Of a stretch of DNA of 42,411 nt, positions 16,184 through 25,134 are shown piece by piece. Under the pieces are notes generated by a model. It made no database searches. It was not told where the DNA came from and saw nothing but the letters and a program-made list of their open reading frames with translations. Where the stretch lies: contig CADECX010000027.1 of the NCBI GenBank assembly GCA_902825865.1, positions 1 through 42,411 of the forward strand, in the 5' to 3' direction. The number at the start of each line of letters is the position of its first letter. The first letter of the stretch is position 1. The stretch is from an uncultured Alphaproteobacteria bacterium (GTDB lineage Bacteria; Pseudomonadota; Alphaproteobacteria; Micropepsales; Micropepsaceae). Made by a program: the position numbers and the translations under genes.

Positions 16184-18661
16184 ATGCGGATGTTGCGCCT
16201 TAGAAGCAGGTTGTTGCGCGCGACCTCGGCCGGAGTCTGCCTGGCATTGGCGTCCGTGCCCGCCACGAAAGAATCATGGGCCCAGCTTCGCCCCGGCGCC
16301 GCCGAGCGAGCCCAGGAGCTGAATCAGCAACCCGCCGCGCCCAGCAATGAAGATGCCGCCGCCGCCGCCAATCCGGCCGGGCAGCTGCCGGCGGCCCCCG
16401 CCGCCGAAGTCCCCCGCGTCATCCAGCACATCGTGGTGCGCGGCACCCAGCGCGTCGAGGCCGGCACCGTGCTCACCTATGTGGGCTTGCGCGAAGGCGA
16501 CAATTACGTCCCGGTCGATGTCGATACCGCGCTGAAGAACCTGACCGTCACCGGGCTGTTCTCCGACGTCAGGACCAGCTTCGACGGCTCGACCGGCACC
16601 CTGACCATCCGGGTCACCGAGAATCCGATCGTCAATCAGGTGGTGTTCGAAGGCAATTCCAAGGTCTCGGACAAGGACCTCACCAAGGAAGTCCAGATCA
16701 AGCCGCGCGCCGTCTTCACCCGCGCCAAGGTCCAGGCCGATGTCCAGCGCATCATCGAACTCTATCGCCGCAACGGCAAATTCGCCGCCCGTGTCGATCC
16801 GCAGATCATTCAGCGCCCGCAGAACCGCGTCGACCTGATCTTCTCGATCACCGACGGCCCCACCACCGGCGTCAGCAAGATCAATTTCATCGGCAACAAA
16901 ATCTACCCCAGCGACACGCTGCGGGGGCAGATCGCCACCGAGGAAAGCCGCTGGTGGAAGTTCCTCGCCTCCAACGACAATTACGATCCCGACCGGCTGC
17001 AATTCGACCGCGAGTCGCTGCGCCGTTACTACATCAATCGCGGCTATGCCGATTTCAAGGTGCTCAGCGCGGTGGCGCAGCTCACCCCGGACCGCACCAG
17101 CTTCTACATCAATTTCACGGTGGATGAGGGCGTCCGCTACCGCTTCGGCAATGTCGACATCGAATCCAAGATCGCGGAGCTGCCCGCGGACCGGCTGCGT
17201 CCGATGGTGGATGTGACCAAGGGCGAAATTTATTCCCAGGAATTGGTGCAGAAGGCGATCGACGCCTTGACCAATGCCGCCGGCACCCAGGGCTATGCCT
17301 TTGCCGAGGTGCGTCCCCGCCTCAAGCGCAACCCCAAGATCAGGACCATCGATCTGGGTTTCGAGATCGTGCAGGGACCGCGCGTCTATATCGAAAAGAT
17401 CAATATCGCGGGCAATACCCGCACCCTGGACAAGATCATCCGCCGCCAGTTCCGCCTGCAGGAAGGCGACGCCTTCAACCGCGTGTTGATCGACCGTTCG
17501 CGCACCCGCATCCGCAGCCTGGGTTTCTTTAAGGATGTCGAGGTCAAGAACGTGCCCGGCAGCCAGCCCGACCGCACCAACCTGACCGTCAATGTCACCG
17601 AACAGTCCACCGCCTCGCTGCAGGTCGGCCTGGGTTATTCGTCCTACACCTCGCTGCTGGGCGAAGTCAGCTATTCCGACACCAACTGGTTCGGCCGCGG
17701 CCAGTCCCTGCGTGTGTCGCTGCAGGCCTCCTACATCACCAAGCAGGCGGTGTTCAGCTTCACCGAGCCTTACTTCCTGGACCGCGAACTGGCGGCCGGT
17801 TTCGACATCTATCAGAGCCAGAACAATTTCGATCAGGCGACATTCCAGGCCAACACCACCGCGGCGGTGCTGCGCATGGGTTTCCCGATCTCGGAATATA
17901 GTTCGGTGGCGCTGAGCTATACCTACAAGATCGAGGAAGTGCGTCCCTATGCGGGGGCGCCGCTGGACGTGCAGCTCGCCGCCGGTTCGCTATACGGTTC
18001 GCTGATCGGCTTCTCCTATGCCTATAACGACCTGGACGATCTGCGCAAACCCACCAACGGATCGACTTTCACGTTCTCCCAGGAGTTTGCCGGTTTCGGC
18101 GGCAACCTGAAATACATGAAGACCAGCGCCATCGCCGCGACCTATGCGCCCCTGCTGGATGGCGGGATCATCGCCAGCTTGACCGCCCGCTTGGGCTACA
18201 TCACCGGCTATGACGGCTCGCTGGTGCCGTTCAACGAGCGCTTCTTCGACGGCGGCGACAGTTTCCGCGGCTTTGCCCTGGCCGGCGTCGGCCCCCGCGA
18301 CATCGTTGCTCCCAACAATACCGGCGCCCTGGGCGGCACGGTGCGGGCCATCGGCACCGCCCAGATGCGCTTCCCCTCGCTGTTGCCCGAGAGCTATGGC
18401 GTGGGGCTTTCGCTGTTTACCGATTTCGGCACCATGGGCCGGCTGGACAATCTCAGCGGTTTCCGCCAATGCACCGGGGCGCGGTATTCCGGCATCGGCA
18501 CCTGCGTGAAGGACAATCTGGCCTTCCGCGGCTCGGCCGGCATCAGCGTGAGCTGGAAATCGCCTTTCGGGCCGGTTCAGATCGACCTCGGACTGCCGTA
18601 TGTTAAAGCGCCCTATGACCGGGCCCAGATCATCCACTTCAGCACTGCTACAGGGTACTAA
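16184..18661 (+). CDS. bamA: outer membrane protein assembly factor BamA
   Basis: Central pore of the BAM complex that folds beta-barrel proteins into the outer membrane. 825 residues: a signal peptide with cleavage near SWAQ, an Ala/Pro-rich linker to about residue 80, five POTRA domains (IQHIVVRGTQRVEAGTVLTY through about residue 440), then a 16-strand barrel. The conserved L6 motif appears as FRGF at 694-697. The protein ends in an aromatic residue (Tyr), as expected for an outer-membrane signal. The start ATG 16184 is closely followed by another ATG at 16190. It is followed 1 nt after its stop by the chaperone gene. Confidence 0.96.
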   Translation: MRMLRLRSRLLRATSAGVCLALASVPATKESWAQLRPGAAERAQELNQQPAAPSNEDAAAAANPAGQLPAAPAAEVPRVIQHIVVRGTQRVEAGTVLTYVGLREGDNYVPVDVDTALKNLTVTGLFSDVRTSFDGSTGTLTIRVTENPIVNQVVFEGNSKVSDKDLTKEVQIKPRAVFTRAKVQADVQRIIELYRRNGKFAARVDPQIIQRPQNRVDLIFSITDGPTTGVSKINFIGNKIYPSDTLRGQIATEESRWWKFLASNDNYDPDRLQFDRESLRRYYINRGYADFKVLSAVAQLTPDRTSFYINFTVDEGVRYRFGNVDIESKIAELPADRLRPMVDVTKGEIYSQELVQKAIDALTNAAGTQGYAFAEVRPRLKRNPKIRTIDLGFEIVQGPRVYIEKINIAGNTRTLDKIIRRQFRLQEGDAFNRVLIDRSRTRIRSLGFFKDVEVKNVPGSQPDRTNLTVNVTEQSTASLQVGLGYSSYTSLLGEVSYSDTNWFGRGQSLRVSLQASYITKQAVFSFTEPYFLDRELAAGFDIYQSQNNFDQATFQANTTAAVLRMGFPISEYSSVALSYTYKIEEVRPYAGAPLDVQLAAGSLYGSLIGFSYAYNDLDDLRKPTNGSTFTFSQEFAGFGGNLKYMKTSAIAATYAPLLDGGIIASLTARLGYITGYDGSLVPFNERFFDGGDSFRGFALAGVGPRDIVAPNNTGALGGTVRAIGTAQMRFPSLLPESYGVGLSLFTDFGTMGRLDNLSGFRQCTGARYSGIGTCVKDNLAFRGSAGISVSWKSPFGPVQIDLGLPYVKAPYDRAQIIHFSTATGY

Positions 18662-18662
18662 A

Positions 18663-19241
18663 ATGACCAGAACCTCTCTCAAGCTCGCTCTCGCGGCTCT
18701 TGCCTTGTCGGCCACCCCGGTTCTGGCCGATCCGCCTCAAGCCAAGATCGTGGTGCTCGACCGCGCCGCGATCCTGCAATTCTCCAAGGTGGGCCAGGAC
18801 ATCGCCCGCCAGATGCAGAATTATGCCAACCAGGCCAAGAACGACCTCCAGGCCCAGGGCCGGGCGCTGGAGAAGGAAGGCCAACAGCTGCAGCAGCAGG
18901 TTGCGATCCTGGCGCCGGATGTGAAGCAGAAGCGGCTTGAAGCCTTCCAGGCCAAGCAGCGGTCGCTGCAAGCGGTTGCGGGCCGCAAGGACGAGCAGCT
19001 CAAGGCGGGCTTTGCCCAGGCCCGCGCCACCATGGAAACGACACTGGGCCCGATCCTGCAGCAGTTGGTAAAGGAGCGCGGCGCCAACCTGGTTCTGGAC
19101 AAGCAGGCGGTGGTGTTCGCCAACGCTTCGGGCTTTGACATCACCGGCGAGGCGATCAACCGGCTGAATCAAAAGCTGCCTTCCATCAAGGTGGATATGA
19201 ACGCCAAGCCGCCCGCGCCGCCCGCGCAGCCCAAGAAATAG
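18663..19241 (+). CDS. ompH: OmpH/Skp-family periplasmic chaperone
   Basis: Periplasmic holdase for unfolded outer-membrane proteins, 192 residues. It has a signal peptide (MTRTSLKLALAALALSATPV, cleaved near LAD), then a beta segment (KIVVLDRAAIL), a long Gln/Lys/Glu-rich helical arm of about residues 45-115 that forms the tentacle, and a C-terminal strand region (GANLVLDKQAVVFANASGFDIT). A proline-rich tail PPAPPAQPKK follows. The start at 18663 begins 1 nt after the bamA stop; an upstream in-frame ATG at 18600 lies inside bamA and would hide the signal peptide. Confidence 0.94.
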   Translation: MTRTSLKLALAALALSATPVLADPPQAKIVVLDRAAILQFSKVGQDIARQMQNYANQAKNDLQAQGRALEKEGQQLQQQVAILAPDVKQKRLEAFQAKQRSLQAVAGRKDEQLKAGFAQARATMETTLGPILQQLVKERGANLVLDKQAVVFANASGFDITGEAINRLNQKLPSIKVDMNAKPPAPPAQPKK

Positions 19242-19274
19242 CGGTCCCAAAAGACCCGCGCCAAAGAGCCCCTG

Positions 19275-20318
19275 ATGGCCGATCCCCGTTTTTTCAAGAA
19301 TCTTGGGCCCTTCTCGCTGGCGCAGATTTGCGAAAAGACCGGTATCGCGCTGCCATCCGGCAGCGACGGGGCGCAGCTTTACTTCGATCTTGCCGATCTG
19401 GCCGGAGCCGGGCCGCGTCATGTGGTTTTCTATTCCGGCGCGGCGGCGCTGCGTGACGTCTTTTCCGCCTCCAAGGCCGGGCTTTGCCTGGTGCCGCAAG
19501 CCGGTAATCGCGTGCCCGCGCCCGCCGGAATGACCGTGCTGGAAGCCGGTTCGGTGGGACGCGCTTTCGCCGCGGTCGCGGCGCTGTTTTATCCCGAACA
19601 TTCCCAGCCGCGCTGGCGGCAAAGCGAAGCGATTTCCGAAAGCGCCAAAATCGGCCGCGATGTCGAGATCGCACCCCATGTGGTGATCGGTCCGGCTGCG
19701 GAAATAGGCGACGGCACCAGGCTTGGGCCCGGCGTGGTGATCGGTCCCGGTGTCGCCATCGGGCGGAATTGTGAAATCGGCGCCGGGGTCACCATCAGCC
19801 ATGCCTATATCGGCGACCGCGTCATCATCCTGCCCGGCGCCCATATCGGCCAGCCCGGTTTCGGTTTCGCCACAACCGGCGAGGACTATCTCAAGATCCC
19901 GCAGCTGGGCCGGGTCATCGTGCAGGACAATGTCGAGATCGGATCGGCCACCACCATCGACCGCGGCGCCTTGGGCGATACGGTGATCGGCGAGGGCAGC
20001 AAGCTCGATAACCTGATCATGATCGCCCACAACTGCCAGATCGGACGGCATTGCGTGATCGCGGGCCAGACCGGGCTGGCGGGCAGCGTGGTGCTGGAAG
20101 ACGGCGTGGTGCTCGCGGGCCAGGTGGGGCTCGGCGATCATACGCGGGTCGGCGCCAAGGCGCGGATGGGCGCGCGTTCCGGTACCGGGTCGGCCTTCTT
20201 CCTGGAGGGCGGGCAGGATTATGGCGGCGCACCCGCGAAACCTGTAAGAGAATGGGCCCGGGAGATTCACGCGCTGGCGCGCCTCGCCAAGCCGCGCAAG
20301 CAGGGCAGCAATGACTGA
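19275..20318 (+). CDS. lpxD: UDP-3-O-(3-hydroxyacyl)glucosamine N-acyltransferase
   Basis: Third step of lipid A synthesis: transfers a 3-hydroxyacyl chain from acyl carrier protein to the 2-amino group of the glucosamine. 347 residues with an N-terminal uridine-binding domain (about 1-100) and a left-handed beta-helix of hexapeptide repeats ([21 protein letters not shown]). The catalytic histidine is H252 in IAHNCQIG. The last codons overlap the fabZ start by 8 nt. The ribosome site before ATG 19275 is weak. Confidence 0.97.
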   Translation: MADPRFFKNLGPFSLAQICEKTGIALPSGSDGAQLYFDLADLAGAGPRHVVFYSGAAALRDVFSASKAGLCLVPQAGNRVPAPAGMTVLEAGSVGRAFAAVAALFYPEHSQPRWRQSEAISESAKIGRDVEIAPHVVIGPAAEIGDGTRLGPGVVIGPGVAIGRNCEIGAGVTISHAYIGDRVIILPGAHIGQPGFGFATTGEDYLKIPQLGRVIVQDNVEIGSATTIDRGALGDTVIGEGSKLDNLIMIAHNCQIGRHCVIAGQTGLAGSVVLEDGVVLAGQVGLGDHTRVGAKARMGARSGTGSAFFLEGGQDYGGAPAKPVREWAREIHALARLAKPRKQGSND

Positions 20319-20763
20319 TACCGTTTTGGACGTCGAGCAGATCAAGCAACTTCTGCCGCATCGCGCCCCGATGCTGTTCGTGGAAAAATTGGCGGATATC
20401 GTGCCGCGCGAAAGCGCCACCGGCTACAAGGCGGTGAGCATCAACGAGCCCTGGTTCATGGGCCATTTCCCCGACAAGGCCGTGATGCCCGGCGTCCTGA
20501 TCGTCGAAGCCATGGCCCAGACGGCGGGCGCGCTGGTGGTGCATAGCGTGATCGGCAAGACCGGACCGGCGGTCTATTTTCTCACCATCGAAAAGGCGCG
20601 CTTCCGCAAGCCGGTGGTGCCGGGCGATCTCTTGCGCATGCCGGTCAAGAAGCTGGCGCAGCGCGGCCCGGTGTGGAAGTTCGAAGGCCAGGCCTTTGTC
20701 GGGGACGTGCTTTGCGCCGAGGCGGAATTCAGCGCCATGATCCATGACGGCGGCGCCGGATGA
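20311..20763 (+). CDS. fabZ: 3-hydroxyacyl-ACP dehydratase FabZ
   Basis: Hot-dog-fold dehydratase of fatty acid elongation that draws on the same hydroxyacyl-ACP pool as LpxA and LpxD. 150 residues; catalytic H52 ([14 protein letters not shown]) and E66 ([12 protein letters not shown]), with the expected 14-residue spacing. [11 protein letters not shown] at the start is diagnostic. It overlaps lpxD by 8 nt and lpxA by 4 nt (ATGA), so the acyl chain branch point is translated as one unit. Confidence 0.98.
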   Translation: MTDTVLDVEQIKQLLPHRAPMLFVEKLADIVPRESATGYKAVSINEPWFMGHFPDKAVMPGVLIVEAMAQTAGALVVHSVIGKTGPAVYFLTIEKARFRKPVVPGDLLRMPVKKLAQRGPVWKFEGQAFVGDVLCAEAEFSAMIHDGGAG

Positions 20764-21566
20764 GCGTGCATCCCACCTCGGTGGTGGAAGACGGCGCGGT
20801 GATCGGCGCCGGTGCCGAAATCGGGCCATTTTGCCATATCGGTCCCCGCGTGGTGCTGGAAGACGGCGTGCGTCTGCGCTCGCATGTCTCGGTGACGGGC
20901 GTCACCAGGATCGGCGCGCGCTGTGATCTCTATCCCGGCGTGGCGGTGGGCGGGGAAGGGCAGATCCGCGGCAATGATTTCGCCGACGGACGGCTTGAGA
21001 TCGGCCCCGGCTGTGTGCTGCGCGAAATGGTTTCCATGCATGTGGGCAGCCGCAAGGGCGGTGGGCTCACCCAAGTCGGCGCACGCGGCTATTTCATGGC
21101 CAATTCCCATGTCGGCCATGATTGCCGCGTCGGGGAGGATGTCACCTTCGCCAATTCGGTGGCGCTGGGCGGCCATGTGGAGATCGGTGACGGGGTGATC
21201 TTCGGCGGGCTGGCGGCGGTTCAGCAATTCTGCCGGGTGGGCAAGGGCGCGATGATCGGCGGGCTGACCGGTGTCAATCGCGACGTGATCCCCTATGCCA
21301 TGGCCTTCGGTGATCATGTCGAACTGGCCGGGCTCAATCTGATCGGATTGAAGCGCCGCGGCCTTTCCCGCGACACCATCAATGCCATGCGCGCGGCCTT
21401 CCGTTCGGTGTTCTACGGCGAGGGCGGCAGTGTGGCGGACCGCGCCCGCGCCGCCAAAGCGGCGTCTCCAGGTGTGGCGGAAGTCGGTGAGATAACCGAT
21501 TTCATCCTGGCCGACGCCAAACAGGAATTGTGCCTGGCGCGGCGGCGCGGCGGAGAGACTGTTTGA
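20760..21566 (+). CDS. lpxA: acyl-ACP-UDP-N-acetylglucosamine O-acyltransferase
   Basis: First step of lipid A synthesis. 268 residues, almost all of it hexapeptide-repeat beta-helix (TSVVEDGAVIGAGAEIGPFC and on), followed by a helical C-terminal domain. The catalytic histidine is H120 in NSHVGHDCRVGE. The C-terminal half contains GLKRRGLSRDTINAMRAAFR, as in other LpxA proteins. Overlaps: 4 nt with fabZ and 4 nt with the TTG start of lpxI. Confidence 0.97.
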   Translation: MSVHPTSVVEDGAVIGAGAEIGPFCHIGPRVVLEDGVRLRSHVSVTGVTRIGARCDLYPGVAVGGEGQIRGNDFADGRLEIGPGCVLREMVSMHVGSRKGGGLTQVGARGYFMANSHVGHDCRVGEDVTFANSVALGGHVEIGDGVIFGGLAAVQQFCRVGKGAMIGGLTGVNRDVIPYAMAFGDHVELAGLNLIGLKRRGLSRDTINAMRAAFRSVFYGEGGSVADRARAAKAASPGVAEVGEITDFILADAKQELCLARRRGGETV

Positions 21567-22408
21567 GTACCGCCGAAAAACCTTTGGGACTCATCGCGGG
21601 CGGCGGCGAGCTGCCGCGCGTGGTGGCCCAGGCGGCCAAGGCGGCGGGCCGCGAGATCTATGTCGTGGCGCTGCTCGGCAGTGTGGTGGAAGATTGGACC
21701 AACGCTTTTCCGCACCAATTCTTTTCGCCGGGCGAGCCGGGCCGCATCATCAAGGCGTTCAAGGATCATGGCGTCGAGGAGGTTCTGCTCTGCGGACGGG
21801 TGGACCGGCCCAAGTTCAATGACATGAAATTGGACGCCAAGGGCATGCTGCTTCTGCCCAAGGCGATCGCGGCGGCCAGAGAGGGCGACGACGCGCTGCT
21901 GCGCTTTATCGTCGGCATTTGCGAGGATGCCGGAATGACCGCGATCAGTGTCGCCCAGGCCGCGCCCGCTTTGGTGGCGCGGGAAGGCGTGGCGGGCAAA
22001 CTCGCGCCGCAGCCCGAACACAAAGGCGATATCGAGAAAGCTTTCAAGATCGTGCATGCGCTGGGCGCGCTGGATGTGGGCCAGGCGGCGGTGGTGTGCG
22101 AAGGCCTGCCTTTGGCGGTTGAGGCGGCGGAAGGCACCGACGCCATGCTGTTGCGGATTCCCACCCTGCGCGAAAGCCTGCGCGGGACCGCTGACAAGAA
22201 ACGCGGTGTACTGGTCAAGGCTTTGAAGCCGACCCAGGACGCCAAGACGGATATGCCGGTGGTGGGCGTGCAGACGGTGCGCAATGCCGCCGCCGCTTTC
22301 CTGGTCGGCATCGCGGTGGAAGCAGGCAGCGCCTTGATCCTGGACAAGGCGGCGGTGGCGGCGGAAGCCGACCGGCTGGGCCTGTTCGTCGTTGGCGTGA
22401 AGCCTTGA
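21563..22408 (+). CDS. lpxI: UDP-2,3-diacylglucosamine pyrophosphatase LpxI
   Basis: Hydrolyses UDP-2,3-diacylglucosamine to lipid X; LpxI replaces the unrelated LpxH in Alphaproteobacteria and was first characterised in Caulobacter. 281 residues. The N-terminal LGLIAGGGELPRVVAQAAK and the C-terminal DMPVVGVQTVRNAAAAFLVGIAVEAG are typical of this DUF1009 family. The start is taken as TTG 21563, overlapping the lpxA stop (TTGA), with GGAGAG 5-6 nt upstream; an in-frame ATG at 21530 would read into lpxA. The stop at 22406-22408 overlaps a second TTGA, which begins the vestigial lpxB start. Confidence 0.94.
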   Translation: MSTAEKPLGLIAGGGELPRVVAQAAKAAGREIYVVALLGSVVEDWTNAFPHQFFSPGEPGRIIKAFKDHGVEEVLLCGRVDRPKFNDMKLDAKGMLLLPKAIAAAREGDDALLRFIVGICEDAGMTAISVAQAAPALVAREGVAGKLAPQPEHKGDIEKAFKIVHALGALDVGQAAVVCEGLPLAVEAAEGTDAMLLRIPTLRESLRGTADKKRGVLVKALKPTQDAKTDMPVVGVQTVRNAAAAFLVGIAVEAGSALILDKAAVAAEADRLGLFVVGVKP

Positions 22409-22500
22409 AACAGCTGCGCATTATGCTGGTGTGCGGCGAGCCAAGCGCGGACGCGCCCGCGGACGCGCATAAAATAGCGCGGGCATATGCATGCCGGTAA
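22405..22500 (+). pseudogene. vestigial first 5' end of lpxB
   Basis: A 31-codon frame starting at TTG 22405, which overlaps the lpxI stop exactly as lpxI overlaps lpxA. It reads MKQLRIMLVCGEPSADA (with TTG as Met) and then loses similarity and stops at 22498-22500. IMLVCGEPS is identical to the start of the live lpxB only 86 bp downstream, yet 6 of these 9 codons differ synonymously. Seen directly: two tandem lpxB N-termini. Inferred: the first is the ancestral start, left behind when the gene was replaced or rearranged. Confidence 0.75.
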
Positions 22501-23657
22501 GAAAATTAAACATCATGCTTGTTTGTGGTGAGCCATCCGGCGACGCGCTGGGTGCGCAGCTTATGGCGGGCCTCAAGCAATTGGCGGGCGAGCGCGTGCA
22601 ATTCAGCGGCGTGGGTGGGCTGGCGATGGCGCGCGAGGGGCTGGAAAGCCTTTATCCGCTCAACGACACCGCCGTGATGGGCCTGCGCGAAGTGGTGCCG
22701 GCCATTCCCGCCATCCTGCGCCGGGTCAAGCAGGCGGTGAATTTCGCGATCGCGACCAAGCCCGATGTGGTGGTGGTGATCGACAGTCCCGATTTCACCC
22801 ATCGCGTGGCGCGGGCGATCAAGAAGCGTGATCCTTCGATAAAGACCGTGGACTATGTCGCGCCGCAGGTATGGGCGTCGCGCGCCTATCGCGCCAAGGC
22901 CATGGCGCATTATTTCGACCTGGTGCTGGCGCTGTTTCCCTTTGAAGTGCCGTTCTTCGAAAAATACGGCTTGAAGGCCGCCTTTGTCGGCCATCCGGTG
23001 ATCGAGCGGGCGGCCAAGGTCGGCGGCGGCGCGGACTTAAGGGCGCGGCTGGGCATCGCGCCGCAGGCGCCGCTGCTGGCGGTCTTGCCTGGCAGCCGCA
23101 CCAGCGAGATCCGGTTCATTCTGCCGGAATTTTACGGCGCGGTGAGCATTCTGGCCGGGGTCATTCCGGGATTGGTCACGGTGCTGCCCACGGTGCCGCA
23201 TGTCGCGGGCAAAGTGCGCGAGGCGGCCGAAGATTGGCCGACACCGCTGCATATCGTGGAAGGCGAGGCCGACAAGTTCGCGGCATTTCATGCCGCGGAC
23301 GCCGCGTTAGCGGCGTCGGGCACGGTGACGGCGGAGCTGGCGCTCGCCCACACCCCCATGGTGGTAGGCTACAAAGTGGGCGGACTGACGTTCTTCTTGT
23401 CGAAATTCCTGATGACTGTGACCCACATCACCCTGATCAATATTCTGCTGGGGCGCGAGGCGGTGCCGGAATTCCTGCAAGCCCGCGCCACGCCGGACAA
23501 TCTGGCCTTGGCGCTGGGCACCTTGTTCACCGACGCATCGGCGCGCGACGCGCAGGTCGAAGCGATGAAGGAGTTCGGGCGGCTGCTGGGCGAGGGCGAC
23601 GAAGCGCCGTCCCTGCGCGCAGCGCGGGTGTTGCTGGAGTTTTTGGATAAGCGTTAG
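22491..23657 (+). CDS. lpxB: lipid-A-disaccharide synthase
   Basis: GT19 glycosyltransferase that joins lipid X and UDP-2,3-diacylglucosamine at the inner membrane. 388 residues, full length. The N-terminal LVCGEPSGDALGAQLMAGL, DSPDFTHRVARAIKK, YVAPQVWASRAYRAKAMAHYF, FVGHPVIERA and LPGSRTSEIRFI motifs are all present; the C-terminal domain carries ASGTVTAELALAHTPMVVGYK. The first 15 or so codons are AT-rich (AAATTAAACATCATGCTTGT), unlike the rest of the operon. ATG 22491 has no clear ribosome site. The upstream 5' fragment duplicates this N-terminus in a different frame. Confidence 0.95.
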   Translation: MPVRKLNIMLVCGEPSGDALGAQLMAGLKQLAGERVQFSGVGGLAMAREGLESLYPLNDTAVMGLREVVPAIPAILRRVKQAVNFAIATKPDVVVVIDSPDFTHRVARAIKKRDPSIKTVDYVAPQVWASRAYRAKAMAHYFDLVLALFPFEVPFFEKYGLKAAFVGHPVIERAAKVGGGADLRARLGIAPQAPLLAVLPGSRTSEIRFILPEFYGAVSILAGVIPGLVTVLPTVPHVAGKVREAAEDWPTPLHIVEGEADKFAAFHAADAALAASGTVTAELALAHTPMVVGYKVGGLTFFLSKFLMTVTHITLINILLGREAVPEFLQARATPDNLALALGTLFTDASARDAQVEAMKEFGRLLGEGDEAPSLRAARVLLEFLDKR

Positions 23658-23694
23658 GCCGCTCGCCCAAGCTCGCGGCGCTCCCTCCCTCTCG

Positions 23695-23731
23695 CATGTC
23701 CACTGGACATGCTCGCGCGCTAATGCGCGCC
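23695..23731. repeat. paired palindromes between convergent lpxB and gltA
   Basis: GCATGTCCA-C-TGGACATGC (23695-23713) is a perfect 9-bp palindrome, followed at once by GCGCGC-TAAT-GCGCGC (23716-23731). They lie in the 82-bp gap between convergent genes, with no T-run. They look like a REP-type extragenic palindrome that may also act as a bidirectional transcript end. The core TCCACTGGAC resembles the cores of the two repeats at 26607 and 26661. Confidence 0.6.
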
Positions 23732-23739
23732 GGTCGCTC

Positions 23740-25050
23740 TCACTTCCTCTTCGCCATCGGCGTGTAGGCGCGCTCGGTCGGGCCGGTATAGATCTGGCGC
23801 GGGCGGCCGATCTTCTGATGCGGGTCTTCCAGCATTTCCTTCCATTGCGCGATCCAGCCCACGGTGCGGGCCAGGGCGAATAGCGCCGTGAACATGGAGG
23901 TGGGGAAGCCCAGCGCCTTCAAGGTGATGCCGGAATAGAAGTCGATATTGGGATAGAGCTTCTTTTCGATGAAATAAGGATCGCTGAGCGCCACTTTTTC
24001 CAACTCGATGGCGACTTTCAGCAGCGGATCATTGTGCAGGCCAAGCTCGTTGAGCACGGCATGGGCCTGGATCTGCATCGCCTTGGCGCGGGGATCGTAA
24101 TTCTTGTAGACGCGATGGCCGAAGCCCATCAGGCGGAAGCCGCTGGTCTTGTCCTTGGCCTTGGCGACGAATTCCGGAATGCGGTCGACGGTGCCGATTT
24201 CTTCCAGCATCTTGAGCGCCGCCTCATTGGCGCCGCCATGCGCCGGGCCCCACAGGCAGGCGATGCCCGCCGCGATGCAGGCGAAAGGATTGGCGCCCGA
24301 GGAGCCCGCCAGACGCACGGTCGAGGTCGAGGCGTTCTGCTCGTGGTCGGCATGCAGGATGAAGATGGTGTCCAGCGCCTTGGCCAGCACCGGATTGACG
24401 ACATATTCCTCGGCCGGAACCGAGAAGCACATGCGCAGGAAGTTTTCGGTGTAGCCAAGCTTGTTGAGCGGATACACGAAGGGCTGGCCGATATGATATT
24501 TGTAGGCCATGGCCGCGATGGTGGGCAGCTTGGCGATCAGCCTGTGGCTGGCGATCTCGCGCTGCTTGGGATCGGTGATGTCGGTCGAGTCGTGATAGAA
24601 GGCCGACAACGCGCCGACCACGCCGCACATGATCGCCATGGGATGGGCGTCGCGGCGGAAGCCGCGGAAGAAGGTCGCCAGCTGCTCATGCACCATGGTG
24701 TGGCGGGTGATAGAATAGGTGAACTTGTCCATCTGCGCCGCGTTGGGCAGTTCGCCGTACAAGAGCAGGTAGCAGCTTTCCAGAAAGCTGGAATGTTCGG
24801 CCAGATCGCCGATGGCATAGCCGCGATATTGCAGGACGCCCTTGTCGCCATCGATGAAGGTGATGTTGGACTCGGTCGAGGCGGTGGAGGTGAAGCCGGG
24901 ATCGTAGGTGAAGACATCCACCTGGTCGTAGAGCTTGCGGATGTCCACGACATTGGGGCCTTGGCTGCCGGCAAAGACCGGGAACTCATAGTCCTTGCCG
25001 CCATAGCTGAGCTTGGCGCTTCCGTCGGGCTTAATCTTGCTCTCTCTCAT
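23740..25050 (-). CDS. gltA: citrate synthase (type II)
   Basis: Condenses acetyl-CoA and oxaloacetate at the entry to the TCA cycle. 436 residues, as in hexameric type II enzymes of Gram-negative bacteria. Catalytic residues are H271 ([10 protein letters not shown]), H312 ([15 protein letters not shown]) and D370 (PNIDFYSG). The start is placed at ATG 25050 ([10 protein letters not shown]) because the ribosome site GGGGG is 8 nt away, whereas the ATG two codons upstream at 25056 is only 2 nt from it and the ATG at 25086 lies before it. It follows gltX on the same strand with an 84-bp gap. Confidence 0.96.
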   Translation of the reverse strand: MRESKIKPDGSAKLSYGGKDYEFPVFAGSQGPNVVDIRKLYDQVDVFTYDPGFTSTASTESNITFIDGDKGVLQYRGYAIGDLAEHSSFLESCYLLLYGELPNAAQMDKFTYSITRHTMVHEQLATFFRGFRRDAHPMAIMCGVVGALSAFYHDSTDITDPKQREIASHRLIAKLPTIAAMAYKYHIGQPFVYPLNKLGYTENFLRMCFSVPAEEYVVNPVLAKALDTIFILHADHEQNASTSTVRLAGSSGANPFACIAAGIACLWGPAHGGANEAALKMLEEIGTVDRIPEFVAKAKDKTSGFRLMGFGHRVYKNYDPRAKAMQIQAHAVLNELGLHNDPLLKVAIELEKVALSDPYFIEKKLYPNIDFYSGITLKALGFPTSMFTALFALARTVGWIAQWKEMLEDPHQKIGRPRQIYTGPTERAYTPMAKRK

Positions 25051-25066
25051 GGCCATATCCCCCGTT

Positions 25067-25077
25067 TTGCACTGCAA
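25067..25077. promoter_or_regulatory. possible operator upstream of gltA
   Basis: TTGCACTGCAA is an 11-bp perfect palindrome 17 bp before the gltA start. TTGCA/TGCAA sites are used by several acetate and short-chain acid regulators, and citrate synthase is a plausible target; the assignment is speculative. Confidence 0.25.
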
Positions 25078-25112
25078 TAAAGCCACGCTTTTTCTGGTTC
25101 GTCACGTGGTTT

Positions 25113-25131
25113 GATAACGACAAATGTTATC
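25113..25131. other. inverted repeat between gltX and gltA
   Basis: GATAAC (25113-25118) and GTTATC (25126-25131) form a 6-bp inverted repeat 4 bp outside the gltX stop codon. There is no T-run on the gltX-coding strand, so it could be an operator or a weak RNA end. Confidence 0.35.
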
Positions 25132-25134
25132 GTC

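Noticed and set aside
22405..22500. Assembly duplication of the lpxB start
   Set aside because: A misassembly would give identical bases; the copies differ at most third positions, so this is real sequence divergence.
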